The notes below the pieces were generated by a model, which saw only the letters and a program-made list of their open reading frames with translations, did not search any database and was not told where the DNA came from. The position numbers were made by a program, and so were the translations under genes. Of a stretch of 64,000 nucleotides of DNA, positions 32,108 through 39,772 are shown in pieces; the stretch's first letter is position 1; each line of letters begins with the position of its first letter. This stretch comes from Marinimicrobium sp. C6131. GTDB lineage: Bacteria; Pseudomonadota; Gammaproteobacteria; Pseudomonadales; Cellvibrionaceae. The stretch lies in assembly GCF_026153455.1 (NCBI RefSeq), contig NZ_CP110629.1:1-64000 (forward strand), given 5' to 3'.

Positions 32108-34006
32108 ATGAAACACGTTATTACTGGTTGGAGCCGGTCGATGGCTCTGATCGCTCTGGCACTGGCCGCCCTGATCGGCTGCGCCACTCAGAGTGACTCC
32201 AATTCATCCTCCACCGCCGAGCGCGATGGAACCTTCACCAACCCGCTGTTCCCCAACGGCGCTGACCCCTGGCTGGAATACTGGGATGGTAATTACTATC
32301 TGACCACCACCACCTGGACCGCTGAGTTGGTGATGCGCAAGTCCCCGACTCTGGCGGGGCTGGCTGACGCCACACCGGTCAACATCTGGTCTGATACCGA
32401 CCCCAAACGCAACGCCAACTTCTGGGCGTTTGAGTTTCACCGCCTGAAAGGCCCCAATGGTTATCGCTGGTATGTGATGTATACCGCGGGTCAGGACGGT
32501 ACCCTGGACCACCAGCATCTGAATGTGCTGGAGAGTGTGGGGGATGATCCCATGGGCCCTTACGAGTACAAGGCGCCGATTATGCCCGATCAGTGGAACA
32601 TCGATGGCACCTACCTCAAGCACGACGGCAAGCTGTACCTGCTGTACTCCCAGTGGCACGGTGATGAGCAGTTGAACCTGATCACCGAAATGGAAAACCC
32701 CTGGACCCTGAAAGAAGACTCGCCCAAGACCGTGATCACCCGTCCCGAGCTGGACTGGGAAATCAGTGGCCGTAAGGTGACCGAGGCGGCGCAGATTCTG
32801 CAACGCAACGGCCGTACCTTCATGATTTATTCCGCCAGCTACTGCAATACCCCGGACTACAAATTGGGTATGCTCGAGCTGGTGGGTGAAAACCCTCTCA
32901 ACGCGGATCACTGGAAACAGTATCCGGAACCCGTTTTCCAGCGCGGTAATGGTGTCTACGGCCCCGGTCATAACGGCTTCTTCCCCTCGCCGGACGGTAC
33001 CGAAGACTGGCTGGTGTATCACGGTAACTCTTCAGTGGAGCACGGTTGCAGCTCGACCCGTTCCCTGCGCGCCCAGAAGTTCACCTGGAACGAGGATGGC
33101 ACTCCTAACTTTGGTGAGCCCGTTCCCGAAGGTCAGCCAGTACAGCGTCCCTCGGGTGAAAACGGTCCGCTGGTGACCCGCATTCAGGGGCAGCACTATC
33201 AGATCGTAAACGCCACCACCGACCTGTGCCTGGATATCGCCACCGCACCGGAAGACAACCGCACCCGCCAGGCCGCCTGCAACCCCAACAACGGTCAGTG
33301 GGTCATTGACCCGGTGACCGATGGCTATTTCCGCATCGCCAACAACCACGACAGCAAGTTTCTGGAAGTGGAAAACTGCAGTGCCGGCGACAATGCACGA
33401 GTACAGCAGGCCGCCTGGCGCAACAATGCCTGTCAGGAATGGAGCCTGGAGTCGGGTGATGGGGGTCACAGCGTGATCACCAACCGGGCCACCGGCAAGC
33501 CGCTCGCGGTCGCCGGCTGTTCAGCCAATGAAAACCAGTCGGTTCTGCAGCAGAACGATGACAGTGCGTGCAAGCAGTGGCGCCTGCAGCCGATGAATGA
33601 AGTCGCCATCATCAGTGAACAGAGCGGTCGTGTGGTCAGCGTCGCCGGCGATGATGCCAACGTCGAGCAGCACGCCTGGACCTATGGCGACCACCAGACG
33701 TGGCGGTTCAAACCCACCGATTCCGGTTACTTCGAGCTGAGCCCGAGCAGTGCCGAGAATGAGTGCCTGGCGGTGACCGACGAAGCGGTCGTTCCCGGTG
33801 CCAATCTGGAAGTGGACGAGTGCGGCTCGAAAACCAGCCAGTGGGGGCTCAAGTTCCTTGAGGGCGGCGCCGTCAGCCTGGTGAACCGCTATACCACTGA
33901 GGTGGTGGATGTGGCCAACTGTGGCCTGGCCGATGGCACCAATCTGGCACTTGGCCCCGACCTGGAAAACCGCTGCCAGCGTTTCCATCTGCGCGCCGCG
34001 AACTGA
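32108..34006 (+). CDS. GH43 arabinofuranosidase-like lipoprotein with C-terminal ricin-type lectin repeats
   Basis: A 632-residue lipoprotein (LIGC lipobox, Cys25). The GH43 domain (about 40-345) shows base D53 (NGADPW), D166 (NIDGTYL) and acid E226 (VTEAAQI), plus GVYGPGHNGFF. Residues 355-632 hold two beta-trefoil ricin-B lectin domains with many QxW-type repeats (GQWVID, ACQEWSLES, CKQWRLQP, HQTWRFKP). The lectin part should bind galactose- or arabinose-containing glycans and bring the enzyme to its substrate. The RBS AGAGGTG precedes ATG 32108; a frame opening at 32063 only adds a non-signal extension. A REP hairpin follows the stop. Confidence 0.88.
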   Translation: MKHVITGWSRSMALIALALAALIGCATQSDSNSSSTAERDGTFTNPLFPNGADPWLEYWDGNYYLTTTTWTAELVMRKSPTLAGLADATPVNIWSDTDPKRNANFWAFEFHRLKGPNGYRWYVMYTAGQDGTLDHQHLNVLESVGDDPMGPYEYKAPIMPDQWNIDGTYLKHDGKLYLLYSQWHGDEQLNLITEMENPWTLKEDSPKTVITRPELDWEISGRKVTEAAQILQRNGRTFMIYSASYCNTPDYKLGMLELVGENPLNADHWKQYPEPVFQRGNGVYGPGHNGFFPSPDGTEDWLVYHGNSSVEHGCSSTRSLRAQKFTWNEDGTPNFGEPVPEGQPVQRPSGENGPLVTRIQGQHYQIVNATTDLCLDIATAPEDNRTRQAACNPNNGQWVIDPVTDGYFRIANNHDSKFLEVENCSAGDNARVQQAAWRNNACQEWSLESGDGGHSVITNRATGKPLAVAGCSANENQSVLQQNDDSACKQWRLQPMNEVAIISEQSGRVVSVAGDDANVEQHAWTYGDHQTWRFKPTDSGYFELSPSSAENECLAVTDEAVVPGANLEVDECGSKTSQWGLKFLEGGAVSLVNRYTTEVVDVANCGLADGTNLALGPDLENRCQRFHLRAAN

Positions 34007-34040
34007 GTCTCGGCACCGTACGGCGGTGCCAAAACCGCCC

Positions 34041-34078
34041 GTGGGTCGGATTACAGCCTTTGGCCTAATCCGACCCAC
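34041..34078. repeat. REP palindrome, GTCGGATTA type
   Basis: GTGGGTCGGATTA (34041-34053) pairs with TAATCCGACCCAC (34066-34078), a perfect 13-bp stem. It shares GGTCGGATTA with the repeat at 4135 beside the IS110 element. It may also act as a transcript 3' end for the GH43-ricin gene. Confidence 0.8.
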
Positions 34079-34084
34079 CGGGGG

Positions 34085-34114
34085 TTGCACTTCTTTAATA
34101 TTGTACTATAATAC
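34085..34114 (+). promoter_or_regulatory. Promoter of the candidate small RNA with overlapping putative operator
   Basis: TTGCAC (34085-34090), a 16-bp spacer and a consensus TATAAT (34107-34112). The -10 box lies inside GTACTATAATAC (34103-34114), the reference copy of the operator-like element found across the arabinose locus. A start site near 34119 is expected. Confidence 0.6.
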
Positions 34115-34118
34115 CAAC

Positions 34119-34329
34119 TATCCAAAGGCGAGCGGGAAATTGGGCCTGTTTGCCGGAGCGACGGTAACCTCTCCTCCAACGATGTTACCGGGGTTCATTT
34201 GGATTCTCCTTAAGGCTTGGAAATCGCTGAAGTTGACAGGCAGTTCAGTGGTTTCGTGTCTCTCACTCGATGTTGGTTGATATCGAGGTCTCCCTCGCCT
34301 CTGTACCGTAAGGTCCAGAGGCTTTTTTA
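34119..34329 (+). ncRNA. Candidate small RNA (or leader RNA) with anti-Shine-Dalgarno loop
   Basis: The transcript would run from the strong promoter at 34085-34112 to the Rho-independent terminator at 34297-34328, about 210 nt, with no convincing ORF. Hairpin 1: CGGTAAC (34162-34168) pairs with GTTACCG (34184-34190) and displays the loop CTCTCCTCCAACGAT. CTCTCCT (34169-34175) is perfectly complementary to AGGAGAG, the RBS of both TonB receptor genes (22719-22725 and 27172-27178). A CTCCTTAAGG stretch (about 34206-34215) is also Shine-Dalgarno-like in complement. A second hairpin pairs CTCGAT with ATCGAG (about 34266-34287). It could instead be an attenuated leader of the downstream GntR gene. 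Function is inference. Confidence 0.45.
34297..34328 (+). terminator. Terminator of the candidate small RNA
   Basis: GCCTCTG (34297-34303) pairs with CAGAGGC (34316-34322); inner ACC/GGT pairs extend the stem around GTAA; six T's follow. It ends transcription about 120 bp before the GntR gene. Confidence 0.88.
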
Positions 34330-34446
34330 TGGGTTAAAAATCGTTCATAATGTCGTATTATCTGATAATCCCTTTATTGAACTTTGTTGACTAACACGCT
34401 ACCTTTGCAGGCTTAACGTCAATCCCCAATAACATGGATTCCTGCT

Positions 34447-35181
34447 ATGGCCGTATTTGAGCGCAACTTCAACCTTTCCCAGCGTATGACGCAAGAGCTG
34501 GGCAAGGCTATCGTGTGCGGTGTTTACCCCAAGGATGAAAGCCTGCCGACCGAAGCCGAGCTGTGTGAACAGTTTGGCGTAAGCCGGACGGCGGTGCGCG
34601 AGGCGGTCAAAATGCTCTCGGCCAAGGGGCTGATTTCCAGCCGGCCCCGGCAGGGCATCCGGATTCTGCCGGAGCAGGAGTGGAACATTTTTGATTCGGA
34701 CCTGCTGCGCTGGTCGCTGGAAGGCAACCCCTCATTGCGGGTGTTGCGCGAGTTCCTGCAGATGCGCATCGCCATCGAGCCGGAAGCGGCGTCTCTGGCG
34801 GCCCGGTTTGCCGACGAAGCGGCCATTGATGCGATTGGCGAGGCGCTTGAAGGGATGCGCGAAGCCAAGAACAAACCGGAAGAGGGGCTTCAGGCGGACA
34901 TCAATTTTCATGTCAGTATTCTGTTTGCCAGTAAAAACCGCTTCTACATCCGCCTGCGGGACTTCATCCAGACCGCGCTGAATGTCAGTATTCGCCATAC
35001 CAACGTGATCAAGGGCGATCACGACGCGATCGTCGATGACCATGCGAAGGTTTACAACGCCATTCGCAATCGCAACCCGGAGCGGGCCAAGGCAGCCATG
35101 TTGTTGCTGATCGACGAGGCGCTGACCTTCATCGAAGAAGAGTTGGCCGAAGCCGGTGAAACCATCCCCGAGTCGCGCTGA
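34447..35181 (+). CDS. GntR-family regulator, FadR (FCD) subgroup; candidate regulator of the arabinose locus
   Basis: A 244-residue repressor-type protein. Residues 10-75 form the winged helix-turn-helix (LPTEAELCEQFGVSRTAVREAVKML, then LISSRPRQGIRILP). Residues 95-230 form the all-helical FCD ligand domain with metal-binding candidates D (QADINFH), the nearby His, and later H residues (IVDDHAKVYNAI). FCD regulators sense sugar acids or other small acids and typically bind short palindromes. It is the only regulator of this type near the arabinose genes, and recurring AT-rich near-palindromes in front of them are its obvious candidate sites. Ligand and regulon are inferred. The region from 34330 to 34446 holds nothing further that can be supported. 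Confidence 0.88.
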   Translation: MAVFERNFNLSQRMTQELGKAIVCGVYPKDESLPTEAELCEQFGVSRTAVREAVKMLSAKGLISSRPRQGIRILPEQEWNIFDSDLLRWSLEGNPSLRVLREFLQMRIAIEPEAASLAARFADEAAIDAIGEALEGMREAKNKPEEGLQADINFHVSILFASKNRFYIRLRDFIQTALNVSIRHTNVIKGDHDAIVDDHAKVYNAIRNRNPERAKAAMLLLIDEALTFIEEELAEAGETIPESR

Positions 35182-35272
35182 ACGAGGCGGTTCCCGCGCG
35201 TCCAATTCTGGGGCGTTAGTGGCAAACTGTGCTAAGATGCGCGCAGTTTGAGAATCCACGAGGCCCCGTGCC

Positions 35273-35743
35273 ATGCACTGTCCCTTCTGCGGCGCTGAAG
35301 ATACCAAGGTTGTCGATTCCCGTCTGGTGGCTGAAGGCGACCAGGTGCGTCGACGTCGGCAATGCCTGTCCTGTAGTGAGCGGTTTACCACCTACGAGGT
35401 GGCCGAGCTGGTGATGCCCCGTATCATCAAGCAGGACGGCACCCGTGAACCCTTTGACGAAGCCAAGCTGCGTGCCGGCCTGCTGCGGGCGCTGGAGAAG
35501 CGTCCGGTAAGTATCGAGTCGATCGAGTCGGCGATCAATCAGATCAAACACTTCCTCCAGGCTACCGGCGAACGCGAAGTGCCGTCGCTCAAAGTGGGCG
35601 AAAAAGTCATGGAAGAGCTGCGGAAACTCGACGAAGTGGCCTATGTGCGCTTCGCTTCCGTATACCGTCGCTTCAAGGATCTCAACGAGTTCCGCGAGGA
35701 AATCGATCGCCTGGAGCGTCACGAACCCAAGGCCCAAGTTTAA
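35273..35743 (+). CDS. nrdR: Transcriptional repressor NrdR
   Basis: A 156-residue ATP/dATP-sensing repressor of ribonucleotide reductase genes. The N-terminal zinc ribbon is complete (MHCPFCGAEDTKVVDS and CLSCSERFTTYE, four Cys), followed by the ATP-cone (about 49-139, MPRIIKQDGTREPFDEAKL). It starts the riboflavin cluster, with only 4 bp before ribD, an arrangement common in gammaproteobacteria. A possible -10 (TAAGAT at about 35234) lies upstream. Confidence 0.97.
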   Translation: MHCPFCGAEDTKVVDSRLVAEGDQVRRRRQCLSCSERFTTYEVAELVMPRIIKQDGTREPFDEAKLRAGLLRALEKRPVSIESIESAINQIKHFLQATGEREVPSLKVGEKVMEELRKLDEVAYVRFASVYRRFKDLNEFREEIDRLERHEPKAQV

Positions 35744-35747
35744 CCGC

Positions 35748-36863
35748 ATGCCTCTATCGGACCTCGACAGCCCGTTCATGGCGCGCGCTTTGCGTCTGGC
35801 GGAGCGTGGCCGCTATACCACTCCGCCCAATCCCTGCGTGGGTTGCGTGATCACGCATGAGGGGCAGGTGATCGCCGAGGGTTGGCACCAGCGAGCGGGC
35901 GAAGCGCACGCTGAGGTCAACGCGCTGCGCGAGGCGGGGAGGCTGGCCCGGGGAGCCACGGCGTATGTCACTCTGGAGCCGTGCAACCACACCGGGCGCA
36001 CCGGCCCCTGCAGTCAGGCGCTGATCGACGCCGGTATTGCCCGGGTGGTCTTTGGTATGGAAGACCCCAACCCCCGGGTGGCCGGGGAAGGACTGGTGCG
36101 GTTGCGCGCCGCCGGTGTCGAGGTTGATGGCCCCCTGCTGGAAGAGGACGCCCGCGCACTGAACCCCGGCTTTATCAAGCGGATGGAGCGCGGCCTGCCC
36201 TGGGTGCGCTGCAAATTGGCCATGAGCCTTGATGGTCGCACCGCCATGGCCAGCGGCGAGAGCAAATGGGTCACCGGCCGTCGGGCCCGGGAAGATGTCC
36301 AGCGCCTGCGCGCTCGCAGCGGCGCGATCATCAGCGGTATCGATACCGTGCTGATGGACCAGGCTGCGCTGACCGTGCGGGCCGACGAATTGAAACTCGA
36401 TAACGCGGAAGCGATTGCCGAGCGCCAGCCGCTGCGGGTGATTTTGGACTCCCGCGGGCGCATGACCCCCGATGTGCCATTGCTACAGCATCCGGGACCG
36501 GTGTTGCTGGTTCACAACGGTGGGGCTTCTGGAACGGACTGGCCGGCACAGGTGGAACTCCTCGAGTTGCCGGGCCGCGATGGACGTATCGATTTGACCG
36601 CGCTGCTGCGCGAGCTGGCCCGACGGGAGTGCAACGACGTACTGGTAGAGTCCGGGGCGACTCTGGCCGGGGCGTTTCTGGGGCAGGGGTTGCTCGATGA
36701 GCTGGTGGTCTACATGGCACCCAAACTACTCGGCAGCAACGCGCGGCCCCTGTTTCAGTTGCCACTGGATTCCATGGCGGCCCAGTTGCCACTGAAAATT
36801 CACGACATCCGGGCGGTGGGCCACGATTGGCGCATTACCGCCAGCCCGGATCCGGAGGGTTGA
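35748..36863 (+). CDS. ribD: Bifunctional riboflavin deaminase/reductase
   Basis: A 371-residue enzyme for steps two and three of riboflavin synthesis. The N-terminal deaminase domain has the zinc motif HAEVNAL and EPCNHTGRTGPC with PPNPCVGCVI; the C-terminal reductase domain (about 150-371) carries KLAMSLDGRTAM and WVTGRRAREDVQRLRA. ATG 35748 gives the usual N-terminus (DSPFMARALRLAERGRYTT); a longer in-frame extension overlaps nrdR and is not expected. It lies 4 bp after nrdR and 6 bp before ribE. Confidence 0.96.
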   Translation: MPLSDLDSPFMARALRLAERGRYTTPPNPCVGCVITHEGQVIAEGWHQRAGEAHAEVNALREAGRLARGATAYVTLEPCNHTGRTGPCSQALIDAGIARVVFGMEDPNPRVAGEGLVRLRAAGVEVDGPLLEEDARALNPGFIKRMERGLPWVRCKLAMSLDGRTAMASGESKWVTGRRAREDVQRLRARSGAIISGIDTVLMDQAALTVRADELKLDNAEAIAERQPLRVILDSRGRMTPDVPLLQHPGPVLLVHNGGASGTDWPAQVELLELPGRDGRIDLTALLRELARRECNDVLVESGATLAGAFLGQGLLDELVVYMAPKLLGSNARPLFQLPLDSMAAQLPLKIHDIRAVGHDWRITASPDPEG

Positions 36864-36869
36864 TAAACC

Positions 36870-37529
36870 ATGTTTACGGGAATTATCGAAGCCAAAGGCC
36901 GCGTCGCCCGCCTCGAACCCAAAGGCGGTGATCTGCGCCTGTTGATCGAAACCGACGACCTGCCTCTGGCGGATGTCCAACTGGGCGACTCCATTGCCAC
37001 CAACGGCGTCTGCCTGACCGTGGTGGACCTGCCGGGCAACGGCTACTGGGCGGATGTGTCCGGGGAAACCCTGGCGTACAGCACCATCGGTCAATGGGCC
37101 ACGGGTCAGCCCGTCAATCTGGAAAAGGCCCTGACGCCCACCACCCGTCTGGGTGGACATATTGTCAGCGGTCACGTGGATGGTGTGGGCGAGGTGGTTG
37201 AGCGCCATAGCGATGCCCGCTCCGAGCGCTTTCGCATCAAGGCGCCGGACAAACTGGCCAAATACATTGCCCACAAGGGCTCGATCACCGTGGACGGCAC
37301 CAGCCTGACCGTGAACAAGGTTGAGGGCGCAGAATTTGAGTTGAATATCGTCCCGCACACCCTCAAATGGACCATCATGGATGGCTATCAGCCCGGTACC
37401 CGGGTCAACCTGGAAGTGGATGTACTGGCACGCTATCTGGAACGGCTATTATTGGGGGACAAGGCCGCCGAGACGACCGGCGGTGTCACCCTGGATTTTC
37501 TGGCCGAGCACGGCTTTACCCGCCGCTGA
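36870..37529 (+). CDS. ribE: Riboflavin synthase, alpha subunit
   Basis: A 219-residue enzyme that dismutates two 6,7-dimethyl-8-ribityllumazine molecules to riboflavin. It consists of two lumazine-binding barrels: MFTGIIEAKGRVARLE with NGVCLTVVDL, and LGGHIVSGHVDGVGEV with DGTSLTVNKVEG. The length matches bacterial RibE (sometimes named ribC). It forms part of the ribD-ribE-ribBX-ribH operon. Confidence 0.96.
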   Translation: MFTGIIEAKGRVARLEPKGGDLRLLIETDDLPLADVQLGDSIATNGVCLTVVDLPGNGYWADVSGETLAYSTIGQWATGQPVNLEKALTPTTRLGGHIVSGHVDGVGEVVERHSDARSERFRIKAPDKLAKYIAHKGSITVDGTSLTVNKVEGAEFELNIVPHTLKWTIMDGYQPGTRVNLEVDVLARYLERLLLGDKAAETTGGVTLDFLAEHGFTRR

Positions 37530-37583
37530 GGTCGCGTCCCGGCCTGGCGGTCAAACGAAGGTATCTTTTAACCTAAGGTCATT

Positions 37584-38702
37584 ATGGAACTGAACACGCC
37601 GGAAGAACTGATTGACGATTTGCGTCACGGCAAGATGATCATCCTGATGGATGATGAGGATCGCGAGAACGAGGGCGACCTGATCATGGTGGCCGAGCAG
37701 GTTCGTGCGGAGGACATCAATTTCATGTCCACCCACGCCCGGGGGCTGATCTGCCTGACTCTGACACCGGAGCGCTGTCAGCAACTGGGGCTGCCCCTGA
37801 TGGTGTCGGACAACCAGGCCCGTTATTCCACCAACTTCACCGTCTCCATTGAGGCGGCGGAGGGTGTCACCACCGGCATTTCGGCGGCGGACCGGGCGCG
37901 TACCGTGCGCGTGGCGGTCAGTGCAGACGCCAAGCCCCGGGATATTGTCCAGCCAGGGCACATCTTTCCGATCATGGCCCAGCCCGGTGGCGTGATGAGC
38001 CGCGCCGGTCACACCGAGGCCGGCTGTGATCTGGCCCGCCTGGCGGGGTTTGAGCCGGCGGCGGTCATCGTCGAGATCATGAACGCCGATGGCTCCATGG
38101 CGCGCCGTCCGGATCTGGAGGCTTTCGCCCAGACACACAACCTGAAAATCGGTACCATAGCGGACCTGATCCACTACCGGTCGGTCAAGGAAAAAACGGT
38201 CGAGTGCATCAACCAGCGCCAGGTGGAAACCGAGTACGGTCCCTTTGAGCTGCGCACCTACCGGGATCTGGCCCGGGGCGATCTGCATTTTGTCATGCTC
38301 AAAGGGCATGTGGACCCGTCCGAGCCTACGCTGGTGCGGGTCCACGTAATGGATGTGGCGCGGGACCTGATTGGTCTCAAGCGCCCCGGCGACGCCGGCA
38401 AACACTCCTGGAACTACCGCGATGCGCTGAAGACCATTGGCGATGCCGGACAGGGGGTGTTGGTGTTGATCTGCCACGATGAAAGCACCGCCCAGGTGGA
38501 AGAGAGCATTGACTGGATGCTCTCTGGCAAGCAGCCCGTGCGCAGCCCGGATCAGGTCTATAAGCAGGTGGGCACCGGCTCCCAGATTCTGCGGGACCTC
38601 GGGGTACGAAAGATGCGCCTGATGTCGGCGCCCATGCGCTTTACCGCTCTGTCCGGGTTTGACCTGGAAATTGTTGAACACCTCGAGCCGGGCAACCAAT
38701 AG
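37584..38702 (+). CDS. ribB: 3,4-dihydroxy-2-butanone 4-phosphate synthase with degenerate GTP-cyclohydrolase-II domain (RibBX)
   Basis: 372 residues. The N-terminal domain is a complete DHBP synthase: DDEDRENEGDLIMVAE (metal-binding acids), MSTHARGLICL, and GHTEAGCDLARLAG. It makes the four-carbon precursor of lumazine from ribulose 5-phosphate. The C-terminal part (about 205-365) is related to GTP cyclohydrolase II, but the zinc cysteines and catalytic region are absent; where RibA has VHSECLTGD and RCDCG, this protein has VHVMDVARDLIGLKRPG. The real cyclohydrolase II is encoded separately at 41266. This is the RibBX variant described for proteobacteria, in which the second domain is thought to be inactive. 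Confidence 0.93.
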   Translation: MELNTPEELIDDLRHGKMIILMDDEDRENEGDLIMVAEQVRAEDINFMSTHARGLICLTLTPERCQQLGLPLMVSDNQARYSTNFTVSIEAAEGVTTGISAADRARTVRVAVSADAKPRDIVQPGHIFPIMAQPGGVMSRAGHTEAGCDLARLAGFEPAAVIVEIMNADGSMARRPDLEAFAQTHNLKIGTIADLIHYRSVKEKTVECINQRQVETEYGPFELRTYRDLARGDLHFVMLKGHVDPSEPTLVRVHVMDVARDLIGLKRPGDAGKHSWNYRDALKTIGDAGQGVLVLICHDESTAQVEESIDWMLSGKQPVRSPDQVYKQVGTGSQILRDLGVRKMRLMSAPMRFTALSGFDLEIVEHLEPGNQ

Positions 38703-38751
38703 TCGCGTCGGGCCGAAACACGATCAATCGATTGAAGAAAGAGAACCCACT

Positions 38752-39222
38752 ATGAGTCAGATCAAGGTTATTGAGGGCGATTTCGCCGCAAGCCAGGGCC
38801 GCTACGCACTGCTGGTCAGTCGCTGGAACAGCTTTGTGGTCGAGAGTCTGAAGGATGGTGCGCTGGACACCCTGCGTCGCCACGGCATCAAGGACGACCA
38901 GGTCACCATCTACTATGCCCCGGGGGCGTTCGAGTTTCCCCTGGCCGCCCAGCGCATTGCGGCCCAGGGTGAGTTCGATGCGATTATTGCCCTGGGCGCG
39001 GTCATTCGTGGTGGCACACCTCACTTCGATTACGTGGCCGGCGAATGCACCAAAGGTCTGGCTCAGGTGTCTCTGAATGCCAACATCCCGGTCACTTTTG
39101 GTGTTCTGACCGTGGATACCATTGAGCAGGCCATTGAACGCTCCGGTACCAAAGCGGGCAACAAGGGCGTGGAAGCCGCCACGACCGCTCTGGAAATGGT
39201 TTCACTGTTGGGAAGAATCTGA
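38752..39222 (+). CDS. ribH: 6,7-dimethyl-8-ribityllumazine synthase
   Basis: A 156-residue lumazine synthase. ALLVSRWNSFVVESLKDGALDTL, APGAFEFPLAAQRIA and ALGAVIRGGTPHFDYVAGE (with the catalytic His) are family motifs. ATG 38752 has an AGAAAGAGAA purine stretch before it; the earlier in-frame extension from 38659 overlaps ribBX. nusB follows 2 bp after its stop. Confidence 0.97.
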   Translation: MSQIKVIEGDFAASQGRYALLVSRWNSFVVESLKDGALDTLRRHGIKDDQVTIYYAPGAFEFPLAAQRIAAQGEFDAIIALGAVIRGGTPHFDYVAGECTKGLAQVSLNANIPVTFGVLTVDTIEQAIERSGTKAGNKGVEAATTALEMVSLLGRI

Positions 39223-39224
39223 TC

Positions 39225-39671
39225 ATGGCCGATAGCAAAGCTCCCACTCCGGCCGCTCGGCGCAAGGCGCGCCATTACGCCATGCAGGGGTTGTATCAGT
39301 GGCAGATGGCGGGGGCCAACCTCAATGCCATCGAAGCGGAATTTCGTACCGATAACGATATGACCAACGTGGATGTCGACTACTTCCACGAACTGTTGCA
39401 CGGCGTGCCCCAGTATCTGGGTGAAGTGGAGGCGGTGTTTATTCCGCACCTTCAGGAGCGCAGTTCGGACGAACTGGATCCGGTCACTCAGGCGTTGCTG
39501 CGCCTGGCCTGCTACGAGTTCAAATACCGGATTGATGTGCCCTACAAGGTGGTCATCAACGAAGCGGTGTCTCTGGCGAAAAAATTCGGTGCGGCGGAAA
39601 GCCACAAGTTCATCAATGGCGTGCTCGACAAGGCCGCCAACGATATCCGCTCAATCGAAAAACGCGCCTGA
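39225..39671 (+). CDS. nusB: Transcription antitermination factor NusB
   Basis: A 148-residue all-helical RNA-binding protein that joins NusE (S10) on boxA RNA for rRNA antitermination. Conserved features are ARRKARHYAMQGLYQWQMAG (arginine-rich helix 1), the LLRLACYEFKYRIDVPYKVVINEAVSLAKKFG core and HKFINGVLDKAA. It directly follows ribH, the usual ribH-nusB order. Confidence 0.96.
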   Translation: MADSKAPTPAARRKARHYAMQGLYQWQMAGANLNAIEAEFRTDNDMTNVDVDYFHELLHGVPQYLGEVEAVFIPHLQERSSDELDPVTQALLRLACYEFKYRIDVPYKVVINEAVSLAKKFGAAESHKFINGVLDKAANDIRSIEKRA

Positions 39672-39693
39672 ATTCCGGGCCCAAACCCAGCGT

Positions 39694-39734
39694 AGGGGCA
39701 GAGCGCAGCGAACAGACTGCGCATCCGCCGTTAC
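39694..39734. repeat. Degenerate REP fragment, GGCGGAT type
   Basis: AGCGTAGGGGCAGAGCGC followed by GCGCATCCGCCGTTAC resembles one half of the GGCGGAT REP clusters (compare 21541-21580). Only the right arm is well preserved. It lies between nusB and thiL. Confidence 0.5.
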
Positions 39735-39772
39735 TAAATTCGCTCCCAACCACTCCCAAACCGACGCAAATC

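Noticed and set aside
34330..34446. GTATTATCTGATAAT upstream of the GntR gene as another operator copy
   Set aside because: It agrees with the element at only about 8 of 12 positions and has little symmetry; not distinguishable from AT-rich background.
35182..38752. An FMN riboswitch for the riboflavin genes
   Set aside because: The spaces between nrdR, ribD, ribE, ribBX and ribH are 4 to 54 bp, too short, and none of the conserved FMN-box sequences was seen.
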